Part shown: piece by piece, positions 52,490 to 63,745 of the stretch
Layout of the letters: each line of letters starts with the position of its first letter
Numbering within the stretch: the first letter of the stretch is position 1
Source: Leptidea sinapis
Taxonomy: Eukaryota > Arthropoda > Insecta > Lepidoptera > Pieridae
DNA length: 64,000 bases
Reading direction: 5' to 3'
Assembly (NCBI RefSeq): GCF_905404315.1
Contig: NC_066266.1
Location: forward strand, 8,067,501-8,131,500
Program-made: the position numbers and the translations under genes
The notes under the pieces: model-generated
Databases searched by the model: none
The model's input: the letters and a program-made list of their open reading frames with translations, nothing else
Told to the model about the DNA's origin: nothing

Positions 52490-52690
52490 ACACTTACACA
52501 AATTATCTTGCCCCTAATTTGGCTAAGCCTGTGTATTTATGTATTTTAAATACAATTTACTTACTTTAACATACATAAATACATATAAACATCCATTACT
52601 CGGATACAAACATCCATATTCATCATATAATGGTTTGCACCTACCGGGATTCGAATCCGGGACCTGTAGCTTAGTAGGAAGGGTCACTAA
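52490..52690 (-). repeat. SINE family D copy, head truncated
   Basis: The plus strand reads the inverse of the 15902 unit: CTTACACAAATTATCTTGCC, CATATTCATCATATAATGGT, then the inverted B box GGGATTCGAATCCGGGA. The A-box end is cut at about 52690. Confidence 0.85.
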
Positions 52691-52954
52691 ATATTAATTA
52701 TTTAAGATTATCCCAAGATTAACCCATTCTACTATTTGTTAGTGACTTCTTCTTATAAAGCAAAACATGACAGGACTTGATTCAGTTTCTATCTGCGTAG
52801 AGATGTAGTCTCTGCATCTTCTACCGCATTAATAACGGGAGTCCATTACGTGTTAAGTGTTACTTATACTAAAAAGATAATTATTTAAGCATATGTGGGT
52901 CTCTTGTTCTTGCCGAATCTTTCACAGCTTCAAGAGATTGTAGACTTGAGTATA

Positions 52955-53345
52955 TTCAACTAGATACCTCCATGCGATTTAGTAATTCTTTCGTTGGGCG
53001 ATGCTTCTACAATATGATCCCAGAAAATGTACAAAACAAATGTGTTACGAAATTTAAAAGAATTGTTAAAAAACGTTTGTGTGGGAAAGGTTACTATAGC
53101 ATAAACGATTTTCTTAATGACACCACGAACCGGGAATAAAGCGAACACCCTCAGGCTCTTTAATAATAAATGTTTTTGTACGATATCACATTGTAATCCA
53201 TATTTTATACTAAAAAAAACCCGCTGAGTTTCTTGCGCCCATTCTTCACAGGTCTGAGGCAGTCTCCTTTGAATGGGTTTTAGTTTTTGACGTTCAATAA
53301 GTGATTTTAAATCCTATTTTGAATAAAAACATTTGAATTTGATAT
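52955..53345 (+). mobile_element. LINE ORF2 C-terminus and 3' UTR
   Basis: The plus strand reads M-I-P-E-N-V-Q-N-K-C-V-T-K-F-K-R-I-V, G-K-G-Y-Y-S-I-N-D-F-L-N-D-T, a stop, then the 3' UTR (GAGTTTCTTGCGCCCATTCT, GTTTTTGACGTTCAATAAGT, TATTTTGAATAAAAACATTT). Same family as 35435-36393, in the opposite direction. Confidence 0.75.
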
Positions 53346-54084
53346 TGACTACACATTGGACAACAAAGCGATCTTGGGGTCTAATCTCTTTATCCGAAAC
53401 TAAAAATTGTAAACGAACAAAATTTAAACGAAGTAACGGTAGTGACCCTACTCTATTTTGTTTTCGGACACATCGACGAAGTTTGGAACCATAGACAATA
53501 TTCGTGAACGATTGAAATCAACTTTATTTTTATGCAACTAATTTGAAGAATTCTATTTTATACTAACGATGGGTAGTAACTAATGAAAATCAAAATTATC
53601 TGCATTACACACGCAATGTAAATATGTCAAACTAGTCCTAACGATTTTTTGTTTGAATAATGTAAAAAGTTTTCTAAGAATAGTTCTCAGATTCATCGGA
53701 ACGAATGGAACCATAGTAGGAAACACCCGAAACTGCGATCGAAACGTTCGTTTTTCGTTGAATAAGAGTAGACATACTAATACTAAAAATGCTATGATAA
53801 TTTATATATTTTTTCAATTGCTGCATAACACTCATGCTAAATTAATTAATAATTCTGTACATAATTTAATCAAACCGCATTCATCCCCTTTGAATTACTT
53901 ATCAGTGGTAAAATACGTAATAATATTACAGAACACAATACCAATTTTCAGTAATTTGTACGTTTCGGGTTTCACGCAACTTCCCATGTAGCCTCAATTA
54001 AAATTTGATCCTGAATTAATATCGTATGTTTTTGGGGAATATAATGAGTTGGTAAATTATTCTTATTTGGATTATTTTCGTGAT
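53346..54084. other. No recognised feature
   Basis: A 112-codon plus frame at 53653-53991 is open but has no domain or family resemblance. Confidence 0.35.
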
Positions 54085-54245
54085 TCAAATTCAAATATAT
54101 TTATTTAAAATAGGATATAATATAATTTATTGAAAGTCAAAAACTACGAACCATTCGAGAAGGTATCAGAACTGAGAAGAACGAGGGCAAGAAACTCAGC
54201 GGGCTTTATTTTAAATATTTATTACAATGAAATATTGTACACCAA
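54085..54245 (-). repeat. LINE 3' UTR fragment
   Basis: The plus strand shows TCAAATTCAAATATATTTAT, AAAATAGGATATAATA, ATTGAAAGTCAAAAACTACG and AGAAACTCAGCGGGC. Matches the 3' tip of 35435-36393. Confidence 0.75.
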
Positions 54246-54317
54246 ACATTTATATTTAAACGAGCAATGCCCCGCGGTGTCACTCGCGTAGACCGAAGTC
54301 GTGGTAGTGGAAAGTCT

Positions 54318-54636
54318 ACTAACGGCTGTTGCCAATATTCAGTCTATCTCTTACTTGAGATAACAATCGTAACTATCGTTGACTTTTCTGTCCCAATAAA
54401 CTTATCGACGGTAACTCACCTTATCCGTACACGCTGTCTGTCAATGGGACGACGTATAGCTTACCAGCGATAGAAGTTCGTATGGAAATTGCAATTCACG
54501 CGTCCCAATATAAGGCGATAAGAATGACTTATCGGGTATATTGGGACAGCTTCAGATTATTGACAATTAACTATTGACAGTAGATGGTAGTAATTTATCT
54601 CTATCTGTAGATAGTATATTGGGAGCGACCGTTAGT
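54318..54636 (+). mobile_element. MITE T, most complete copy
   Basis: Outer ends ACTAACGGCTGTTGCCAATA and TATTGGGAGCGACCGTTAGT form imperfect inverted repeats of about 30 bp. The inner TCTGTCCCAATA and TATTGGGACAGC form a second pair. Non-coding, 319 bp. Copies: 8931, 11392. Confidence 0.8.
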
Positions 54637-55244
54637 CGGACTATAGATTTATTTTTACTGCTAGTATTATTACACTTAGTGATTATTTTATTATTGCATT
54701 AGTTTCTTTAGATTGACGTTTTCAAATTCGTTTTATCTTTTGAATGGAATGTCCAATTTTAATAATTTTATAAAGTATTTTACAAGTATTAATAATAGTA
54801 TTTAATAATGTGATAAGAATTAATACAGAGGTATGAATGATATGGTTTGATTATTGCGGGTACTTTTATAAACTATTAAAATCTAAAAAAGTTGTTATTG
54901 TGGCATAATTACAGAAGTAGGACATATTGTATCGCGGATTATAGATATTGATACGTTGTGTAACAACATATTGTAGAACATTTTTTTGTTCGATAATCAA
55001 TGTTGTCCGCAGTGTACGCGACGTTTTTATGACAGATTTTTTCACACCTTGGGTTATATTATTGCATTTTATTTAGGGATCCGTATTTTTTATAATTCAA
55101 TATAGCCTATGTTACTCAGTAAAGATGCAGATTTATAATAGTGAAAGAATTATTGAATCGTTCCTGTAGTTTCTGTGTAAAAATATGACAAACATACATA
55201 CAAAAACACAAATGTTTCTTTTTTTATAATATTATTTTAGATAG
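54637..55244. other. No recognised feature
   Basis: AT-rich, short frames. Confidence 0.4.
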
Positions 55245-55582
55245 CATCATTAAGAAAATAATTGATGTCATAGTAACTTTTACCACACAAACGTTTGTTA
55301 GTTAGAATTGTTAACAATTCTTATAAATTTCGTAACACATTTGTTTTGTACATTTTCTGGGACCATGCTATAAAAGCATATACATCGCTCCACAAAAGAT
55401 TTACTTACTCGACTTAAGCGAGTAGTAGGCATAACAAGTGTATGTTTATTCCTCGTGTTAACATTATGACTGTCGCAATTTCTAGTAAATTCTTTAATGT
55501 GCTTATGAACATATAGAACATTATCAAGAATACTGATAAGATAATGTAATGATATATCTTTTAAAATTGAATAATATATCAC
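55245..55582 (-). mobile_element. LINE ORF2 C-terminal fragment
   Basis: The minus strand reads I-S-I-L-D-N-V-L-Y-V-H-K-H-I-K-E-F, N-V-N-T-R-N-K-H-T-L-V, T-T-R-L-S-R-V-S-K-S-F-V, V-P-E-N-V-Q-N-K-C-V-T-K-F. Same family as 35435-36393, with an open frame over about 90 codons. Confidence 0.75.
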
Positions 55583-55834
55583 AGGTACATAGTATTTTAT
55601 GTCAGATGTTTTACCAGGGTAGGAGTTGTTCGGATTGCTACCAGCACACTAATTCCGGATGTTACGTCCAAATGCTAATTTGCACGCATCATGTAGCCAA
55701 GTCAGACCTAAGGCTTCAATATTTTATCCTAAGTTATTAGAAGAAATGATAGTTTAATTGTTTTAAAATGTTTAATGTTGTAGTAAACACACTACAGGAC
55801 TGACCATTGAACTAGGCAATATTTTTTAATGCAC

Positions 55835-55998
55835 TGCATTACAATATAGTGCTCCTCAGGATTCTTGAAAAACCCAAAAGTTCTGAGCGGCCCTAAAATT
55901 ACGCATGTCACCTTGAGACATAACATATTCATTTACCCAGTAATATCACTAGCTGCGGCGCCCTTCAGAGCAGAACACAATAATGCTTACACATTATC
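55835..55998 (-). repeat. SINE family A copy, truncated
   Basis: The plus strand shows CATTACAATATAGTGCTCCT, CAGGATTCTTGAAAAACCCA, CACCTTGAGACATAACAT, TTACCCAGTAATATCACTAG, CGGCGCCCTTCAGAGCAGAA, TAATGCTTACACATTA. Both ends are missing. Confidence 0.85.
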
Positions 55999-56619
55999 TA
56001 TGACTGAGTAAAATTGCTAAATCTTTTAAAGTGGACTGTGTTATATTTTATAATAAACTCCTAAATGATATTAAACTATTACCAATTAAAAAATTTAAAT
56101 GCATCATAAAAATACATTATCATCAATATCATTTGTGATGTGAAAGATTATTTGAATAATAAAGATAGTTGGGATTAATGTTTCTAAATATTATATATAT
56201 ATATTTAATGAACATTATTGATATATACAGACTTAATAATAATAATTTAGTTAATTTATGAATTATCAGTAATTTTGACTTATCGTCAGGTTGACTTTTA
56301 GTCTAACTCTTATCAATAAGTTCAAAAACATATTAGTTCTTCATTATTAACAAAATAATAAACTTTAATTATATTTTATCGCGATATCTTGTTAGGTATA
56401 TATATAAGAAGGACCATAACAAGCCAAAAATTTATAATCATATCACTTAAACCTTTTCTGTAGTCATTTATGATATAATAGAGTTTAAAAAAAAATGTTA
56501 ATAATAAATATTAAAACTTTTTGAAAAATTTAGACTGTAGCCCTTTCAGCTGAGTTAACAGATTAAAAAACGTGTCTTTTTTATATCGAAGTACCTATTA
56601 CCCCTATACCCTTCAAGGT
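55999..56619. other. No recognised feature
   Basis: Very AT-rich, with a short TA run at about 56193-56206. Confidence 0.4.
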
Positions 56620-57830
56620 TTGAGATTTTTGAGTGAAACTTTTTTCACATGATACCTATGTAGTTCTTTTTTTATAAGATGTGCAACATTCGATTAAAGA
56701 CTTTCAGTTCTTTTTTTTTCAGATAAGACAAGTAAGATGGACACTTCGAAAATTCGTGTGATTTTTGAATACGAATTCCGACTCGGAACTAACGCGACAG
56801 AAACAGCTCGCAATATCAATTATGCGTTTCGAGAGGGGAGTGCTAATGAACGCATCGTGCGATTTTGGTTTAAACACTATTGTGATGGAAACTTTGATTT
56901 AAAGAACGAACAATGTAGAAGACCACCTACACAGGTGAATAAAAATGAATTGAAAGAGATGGTGGAAGCCCATACGGGCCAAACAACCCAGAAACAAGCC
57001 GTTACCTTACACCAACAATATTGACTCAGCGACAAATCAATAAAATAAAAACATATGAAAAATTGGTGCCTCATAAATTGACTGATCGGCAGATAGAAAC
57101 GCATGTTGAAACTTATCTTGCCTAGTTGAATCGATACAGAAATTAGGGAATATTGGATCGAATGCAAGCGACTTGCGATGAAAAAGAATTCTTTACGATA
57201 ACCCTAAGTGAAAAATGCAATGACTGACCCCAGGTCAAACGCCACAACAGTGTCCTAAACCAAACCTTACCAATAAATAGTTAATGGTAACTGTTAAGTG
57301 GTCTCAACGTGGTGTTATTCACTATAGCTTTCTCCGATCTGGTCAAGCAATAACGGCAGACGTCTACTGTGCCAAACTCCGAACAATGATATCAAAACTA
57401 GCAGTGAAACAGCCCCGACTCTTGAATCGATCTTCACCATTATTGCTCCATGATAACGCGAGACCTCATACAATACGAGAAACCATTTTAACTCTTCAGA
57501 AACAGTAATTAGAATCCATTCGTTACCCTCCATATTCGCCAGACCTTGCTCCAACGCACTACCATTTTTTCCGTGATTTGGATAATTTTCTACGAAATAA
57601 AAAGTCATCTTCTCAGGAGGTAGTACAAAATGCTTTCACACAGTTTGTAGAATCTAGGTCATCACAGTTCTAATGCAAAGGCATAAATGACCTTCCTATT
57701 AGGTGGCTGTAATGTATCGATAATAATGGTAAGTTTTTTGCTTAAATAAATATGTTAAATTAAAAAAATATCGAATTTATTTTTTTTAGTACAAATCGGC
57801 CATTTCATACTTTAACCCCTAATATTAAGT
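56620..57830 (+). mobile_element. Mariner element, copy 2
   Basis: Transposase reading starts M-D-T-S-K-I-R-V-I-F-E-Y-E-F at 56737 and stays open for 95 codons through R-I-V-R-F-W-F-K-H-Y and E-L-K-E-M-V-E-A. It is then frameshifted. Later blocks: L-V-P-H-K-L-T-D near 57065, W-S-Q-R-G-V-I-H-Y-S-F-L near 57300, D-N-A-R-P-H-T near 57450 and S-P-D-L-A-P near 57535. The 3' inverted repeat is at 57797-57828 (CATTTCATACTTTAACCCCT). The 5' inverted repeat is not clear. Inactive by stops. Same subfamily as 11226-12540. Confidence 0.85.
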
Positions 57831-58442
57831 TAACGAAAAATTGCGTTTTTATTAATTTTAAGTATATCATACACTTTGATTGACTTTTATCTCAAATAGG
57901 TGCAAATTAATTTATATCTCTGTAATTAGTACATACACCCGAAATTAAATATTACGTCACGGTATGTATATATAAATAAACTAACGATGTCATAGATGCT
58001 ATTCTGGGCATAAATGGTAATTATGTCCCAATTTTAACGTGGAATAGAATGAAAGTCCTTGGCATTATTTTGGTCTGGAAGCTGGATCGCATCCCGCTAC
58101 GTCAGTCGCCTGCGGGTCGTAGCATACATCGCTACGGTTTTACGTAGCACAGACTACGCGTGTATTTATTTCATCGTAGATCTTGTAATTCACGGTATAG
58201 ATAGAGCCTTTGCAATTGCGAATAAATACTATTTTATCGAATGATTGAACGAATTCTTGAATAAAAGTGACGGTAAATAAATCATTATATATATTTTTTT
58301 TAATTGTTTTGTTGTGATTGCTAAAACAATGTTATGTTTTTATTGCCACGCTTAACAAAGTATTGTTTATTACATAGTTTATTAAACAATTTAAAGACAT
58401 ATGAAAGTTTAGCTAAATTTAGTTTTTCAGAAATTATTTATA
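57831..58442. other. No recognised feature except candidate splice acceptor
   Basis: 58040-58200 is somewhat GC-richer but unassigned. Just before the next entry, TTTAGTTTTTCAG (58420-58432) is a good acceptor. Confidence 0.4.
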
Positions 58443-58518
58443 ATGTTTCCGTCAATGTGGATTCTCTGCATTACATTTCTTATGTTGGATGTTCGTATTG
58501 AGGCACTGCCACAAAAAG
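58443..58518 (+). CDS. Candidate first coding exon of a secreted protein
   Basis: ATG follows 10 nt after a T-rich acceptor (AG at 58431-58432). The frame gives M-F-P-S-M-W-I-L-C-I-T-F-L-M-L-D-V-R-I-E-A-L-P-Q-K, a textbook signal peptide with a likely cut after I-E-A. The codon AAA is followed by G and a consensus donor GTATGTAAAT, so the exon ends in phase 1. Short leader exon, signal peptide and intron directly behind the cleavage site is the usual layout of insect secreted-protein and neuropeptide genes. The following exon is not secured (see findings for 62221). Identity unknown; a chance frame is possible. Confidence 0.45.
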
Positions 58519-58659
58519 GTATGTAAATGGTTTTTTATTCATTTAATAAAATACTATATCTATTCTAAATTAAATTTTTTTTTAATTTGTTTATATTTAT
58601 TTATTATTTTTTCGTACTTTATTGACGTTTTAGCGTTCTAATATAATATAAAGAGTATA

Positions 58660-58795
58660 TAAAGAGTTTCTTGCGCCGCTTCTTCTCTCTCAGAGCGCCA
58701 TTTGTTTCCGAAGCGGTTTTAGTATCTAGTATATAAGAAATGACATCAAAAAGAATTCTAAAGGAATCGATTTTGAGAAAATAAATGCCTTTTTA
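58660..58795 (+). repeat. LINE 3' UTR fragment
   Basis: GAGTTTCTTGCGCCGCTTCT, CAGAGCGCCATTTGTTTCCG, GAATTCTAAAGGAATCGATT and AAATAAATGCC: same UTR as 10070-10195. Confidence 0.75.
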
Positions 58796-59097
58796 TACCT
58801 TTATTAGCATTACTCCGTAAAACAATGAAGTTGTTAATGTTAATTAACAAATGTAATCAGTTTATTGTCACTTCACTTCCATGTCCGAAGCGTAATAAAA
58901 ATAGTGAACATTAAAATGTATTACTTTGACATACATAAGTGTTATAGTTTGACCTCAATAAAATATCTCATTTACTTGATTTGATTATATTATATGTTCA
59001 AAATTAAACATAAACAACAAAAAAAAATCATAATTTATATGGGAACGTGAGTGAAACATAAACGGCTATCAATGCACTGTAGTTTATAATATAATAT

Positions 59098-59335
59098 TGA
59101 CACACTCTTACACAAATTGTCGTGCCCCAAATTAGGCATAGCCTGTACTATGGGTACAAGACAATGATATATTTAATACAATATACTTACTTAAACATAC
59201 ATATAAACATATAGACACCCATGACTCGGAAACGGACATCCATATTCATCATATAAATGTTTGTACTTACCGGGATTCGAACCCGGAATCTCTAGCTCAG
59301 AGGCCATATCAGTAACCACTGGGCTAATTAGAGCC
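59098..59335 (-). repeat. SINE family D copy, full length
   Basis: Inverse of 15902-16140: TTACACAAATTGTCGTGCCC, AAGACAATGATATATTTAAT, CATATTCATCATATAAATGT, B box GGGATTCGAACCC and the A box inverse CAGTAACCACTGGGCTAA. Confidence 0.88.
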
Positions 59336-59559
59336 GTCAGACGTATATTCATTGTTCATATAGGAATAAATAATTTTGAAGGGTTTTTATAAAGATACAA
59401 CCAGTCAGTCGGTTAAATGTAAGCGAGATGAAGAATTGTGTTCCGTTGTAAAAAAATACCAAGCTGTATTTTTAGGATTTTTTTTAATTTTAATTTGCGT
59501 ATCGGCGAGACAGACGGACTTACGAGCTCTAGAGATCTCTCTAGATATATCACAACTAG

Positions 59560-60155
59560 CTGACCCGGCAAACGTTGTTTTGCCATATAAATTATTTTTA
59601 GAGTTAGACCGTTTCTTGGACATTGCAACATTGGTTAATTTTTCTAAAATAAACGTAGCCTAAGTTACTCCTTATTACATCAACTACCTGCCAATAGAAG
59701 CCCCCTAAAAACCGGTCCAGCCATTTCAGAGATTAGCCGGAATAAACAGACAGACAGACAGATAAAAATTGTAAAAAAAATATTTTGGTGTATGTACCAA
59801 TATATATATATATATATATATATTCATACACACATTTAATTTAATTTTTAAGTCTGTCTGTCTGGTGCGCAATAAAGTCTACAACACGTTTTAAATTTTG
59901 ATTGAAAATGATCAGTACTTGAAACGGGCAATATACACACAAATTCAGACACACAGTCGTTTTTTCATGTTCAGTTTTTGTAGTGAAAGGTCTTTTAGGC
60001 GGGTTGGGCACTTTATTGTAGGGGAAAACCGGTTATTACAATATTACAAACAGGCACTCCAATTTTATTTATATTATAGTAATGTCCAAGAAACGGTCTA
60101 ACTCTAAAAATAATTTGTATGGTATAACAACGTTTGCCGAGTCAGCTAGTATTAT
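59560..60155. repeat. Two family B copies in inverted arrangement
   Basis: A plus copy starts CTAGCTGACCCGGCAAACGT (59562) and runs to a (TA)n block at 59797-59822. A second, shorter copy is inverted and ends CAACGTTTGCCGAGTCAGCT at about 60130-60150. Both tips face outward, giving a structure of about 590 bp with long inverted ends. Confidence 0.7.
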
Positions 60156-60424
60156 ATATAAATGCATCATTGTAAACGAAAGAAAGACTAAGACACGACT
60201 TCATATTCAAATCTATTTAGTAAAAGTAGAATTCAAGGAAATACGTTTGCACGTCATACATTTTAAGCAAAAGAAAAAATACTTAAAGTAAACGAAACAA
60301 ATATAAAATGTAGATGTTATATAATTGTAATTATAGCCTGTCCACATATTTGTATCCTTACAATAATCCTCGATTTCATAGCAGCCCTTTTCCAATCTCC
60401 TTTTGAAGTGAACACATCTTCAGC

Positions 60425-61570
60425 AGTCGTTGAAATTATGGATGAAATTTAATTTTGCGAGAGATAAACTTTTTAATGTAAAACAATTGTAATAGTTCTG
60501 AAGTGTTAAATTTTTAATATAATATAAATGGTCATTTTTGTGTACGATAGCGCAATAAATGAATATTATATTTTAATTCTGATAAATGAAGCAATTGCGA
60601 AATTATTCCCTAACCATTTCAGAATATTCAAAAATGCACAACGTTTATGTTCAAGTGTTTACTTCTGCCGGCACTAACGGAGTGCAATCCGTTATTGAAG
60701 TGGAAACTTCTTAAGCGGCGTTGAGCACTTTTCTTGAAATGGGTATAAAATATTAAAATCTTAAACTGTTAAGCAACTGCCGTTGAAATTATGGATGAAA
60801 GAATTATACTTCTAACTAATTATATTTCGGCTATTTCATCTGAATAATGATACGGTCGTTGGACTATATTATAATATAATAATGACTGTATTATAAAATT
60901 TATAACTCGCGACAGGATTCGTGGCCTGATCGAAAATTCGTAAGACGGTCGTTGAAATTCTGGATGAAAGATTTATACTTCTAACTAATTATAGTTCGTC
61001 TATTTCAACTTAATGATCACGGTCATTGGACCAGTGGTTGAATCATTGTGATTGCAAAACTGAAACACCACGAGGTGGAGGGATCCAATCTTTTTTTTTC
61101 TCAGCTGTGAAATATTTTTACAGTTTATTTATTTGGTTGTTAAGCTTTGCCATTAGCGAACAATCTGCCTAAGGCGATAGTTATACTTGTATTTGTTTTT
61201 TTTTTATTATTTTGTTTCTTAATTCAGCGATCATAAACCTATTGTATCAGTTTTAGTGATTGGCGATCATGATGCTGGTATTGAAGATGGTGGAAGAGTT
61301 ATTGAAATTATGGATGAAAGTTGATAATTCTGAGAGATAATCTTTTTAATGTAAAATACTTCTAATAGTTCTGAAGTGTATAATTTTTTATGTAATATTA
61401 ATTGTTATTTTTGTGTACGATAGCGTAATAAATGAATGTTGAAAATAATAGAAGCAATTCATGCAAAATTAATCGCTAACCATTGCAAAATATAAAAAAA
61501 TGCACAACGCTAATGTTCAGGTTTTCACTTCTGCCGGCACACCCGGAGTGCAAACCGTATTTTTTTATAA
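60425..61570 (+). repeat. Family C repeats, three partial units
   Basis: GTTGAAATTATGGATGAAA recurs near 60431, 60782, 60951 and 61304. GTACGATAGCG, TGCACAACG and CTTCTGCCGGCAC recur twice (60540-60690 and 61415-61560). TTCTTAAGCGGCGTTGAGCA occurs once. The order suggests a rearranged cluster of one family; the coding content is nil. Confidence 0.65.
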
Positions 61571-61645
61571 TAAATGTAGTTTAAATTTATGCATAGGCAA
61601 GTCATGAATACTTTGTGGCAATGTATTAAATAGTTTTATACTTAA

Positions 61646-62061
61646 GGCGCGGACTGACTAGGATTGTAAACGCTACAACAAATAGTACAATATTTGTGTT
61701 GATCATGTGGCTAAGCTACAAATGGGTATTTATTTTACTAGTTATTTTTTAATTTTTAAAAATACACATATTAAATTGAATATTTTTTCGGTTTTAGTTT
61801 TAGAAAATACTAATTCTATTAAATTGTTTCAAAAAAGAATGTTGCTATCGCTGAAAATTAAGAGATTTATAACTCCAAAGTTTATTTTTAGGAAGCAAAT
61901 TCCAAATTTTTAATTTGGATATTTCAAATCATATATAAATATTCTATTCGGTTCAAATTTTTCTGCAAGTCCTTTCAAATTCAAGAAAATTTTCATTGCG
62001 TTATGTTGTAATCGATTCTCTAAGAAACAAAATTTTGTGGATATTGAGGTATGACCGCGCC
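61646..62061. mobile_element. 416-bp element with TTAA flanks
   Basis: GGCGCGG (61646-61652) and CCGCGCC (62055-62061) are inverted, and TTAA flanks both sides (61642-61645, 62062-62065). TTAA duplication is the piggyBac signature, but the inverted repeats are very short. A 68-codon frame inside has no family resemblance. Confidence 0.45.
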
Positions 62062-62065
62062 TTAA

Positions 62066-63059
62066 CACCATAAATGAATCACCAACTTTGTGGAGCCTAA
62101 GATTTGTAACTAATCCTAATAACTTCGGCTTTTAATTTACTACCCAATTAAATATATAATATAATATGATCATTAAAAAATAAGTTTTTTTTTTATTTCT
62201 ATTACATTTCATTTGTTTAGATATTTACACGATGGTGTTCAGGCGTTTAAAAACGGCGGTACTTCGAAACGCGTCAACACTTTTATAATATTACCCACAA
62301 TATTGTGGTTGCATCTGTCACATTGATTTTATACACACGTAACAGTTGTTTCTCGCATCCTTTCTTTCGATTGTAATTAACGAGTACTTACAATAAACCG
62401 TTCTTACAATTTATTTAGTATTGTCATTTAAATAAGTACTCCAGTGTACGAGAAACGTACAATGGCTTTAAATAAATTAGTAAAAATAGCCTTTTTTATT
62501 ATGAGAGTAACACCTCCAGTGTCAGCATTTAACAAACAGTAGAGTTTATGCTATTCTATTCTATTCTTCCTTATGTGGCTTCAATGGAAGGCATACCACA
62601 AGTTTGCCAATTTATTTATTTATTGTCCAATTAGTACGGCAGTGCCATTCACACTAATTATACGAAACACTAAAAGGAAAAATTAAAAACAATAAAAGAA
62701 ATATTAAAGACAAATTGAATAAATTATACAATTTCAATGCTCTCCACGTATCTTAGTAGTTCAGAAACTAGGGAAGTCCACCCATCATTAAATGGATCCC
62801 ATAGATTCTTCCCAATGTCACGTTAAGGTAGACCACCAAACTTACAGTTTGTGTTTTCTAATTTTAATGGTAGTAAGCGGTGCTAAAGATTAAAAGACGT
62901 TTTATTTTCTTATTTTATACCTGAAACAAATATACATATATGCTTTAAGAATTTAAAGGACATACACAAATAAAATTATTAAATATAAGTACGAAGCGAT
63001 GTTTACAAGTAATTCTTATTTTTCTAAGTGATACAACAAAAATAATAATACGAATGTAC
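62066..63059. other. No firm feature; candidate exon at 62221
   Basis: A very good acceptor (T/C tract then GTTTAG, AG at 62219-62220) precedes a 22-codon open stretch that would be in frame with the signal-peptide exon at 58443. From 62600 on there is LINE-tail-like AT DNA with TCCAATTAGTACGGCAGTGC, unassigned. Confidence 0.3.
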
Positions 63060-63365
63060 TTTTTGTCAATGTCAATGTCAAATAAACTTTATTCAATTAG
63101 CCTTTAAGTGCTAAGCGCTTTTGAATAGTCACTATAAATATATCTTTTTAATTACCGAATCAGAATTACTGAATGTTCGAACAAAGTAGAGCTCGTGAGA
63201 AGAACATACAAGAAACTCAACGGCCACTCTTTTCAATCAAATAGAGCTTTTTTTAACAATGGCTGTAATATACATAACAAATTAGTTCATAGGGTACAAT
63301 CTAATATCTGAAGTGTATTTAAATAATATCAAATATTTCATAAAAAAAGTAATAAAGAATTAAAT
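63060..63365 (-). repeat. Family F copy
   Basis: Inverse of 49385-49850 without the nested insertion: TTATTCAATTAGCCTTTAAG, GAACATACAAGAAACTCAAC, GGCCACTCTTTTCAATCAAA, CAAATATTTCATAAAAAAAG. Confidence 0.75.
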
Positions 63366-63419
63366 TGAATGAAATTAATTTATGCATAAAACATACATGT
63401 ATTCTTCACGGATGGACAA

Positions 63420-63745
63420 ATGTCTCAGGCTGAAGACAGAGGAAAGAGGCGATTTTTGCACGATTACCCAAACTGACACGTTGACTTATTAGCCTAAATA
63501 GACATGACATCCCAATCATGGTCGGCAATCTAGCGGGTCACACAGCACTGAACAAACACCTATTTACAATCGGCGGCGTGACGGACAGTCCTAGGTGCAG
63601 GGGCTGTCTAACCGAGCATGAAATGATCACTCATGTAATCCTGGAATGTACTGGGTTGACCAATCAACGGGCAAAACCTTAGTAAATACAAGGTCGCTCC
63701 AGGACGTCTGCGAACACCCCAGGAGTGTTCTGAAGTTCTGGAAGG
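63420..63745 (+). mobile_element. R1/Jockey-type ORF2 C-terminus (RNase H end and zinc knuckle)
   Basis: Plus frame: V-G-N-L-A-G-H-T-A-L-N-K-H-L, T-I-G-G-V-T-D-S-P-R-C-R-G-C-L, E-H-E-M-I-T-H-V-I-L-E-C-T-G. C-x2-C ... H-x4-C spacing is the CCHC-type knuckle that closes ORF2 of many R1/Jockey-like elements. A frameshift near 63675 leads to R-x-P-Q-E-C-S-E. Upstream domains are missing. Confidence 0.65.

Noticed and set aside
53653..53991. 112-codon plus frame
   Set aside because: No domain, signal or neighbour support; composition like surrounding AT-rich DNA.
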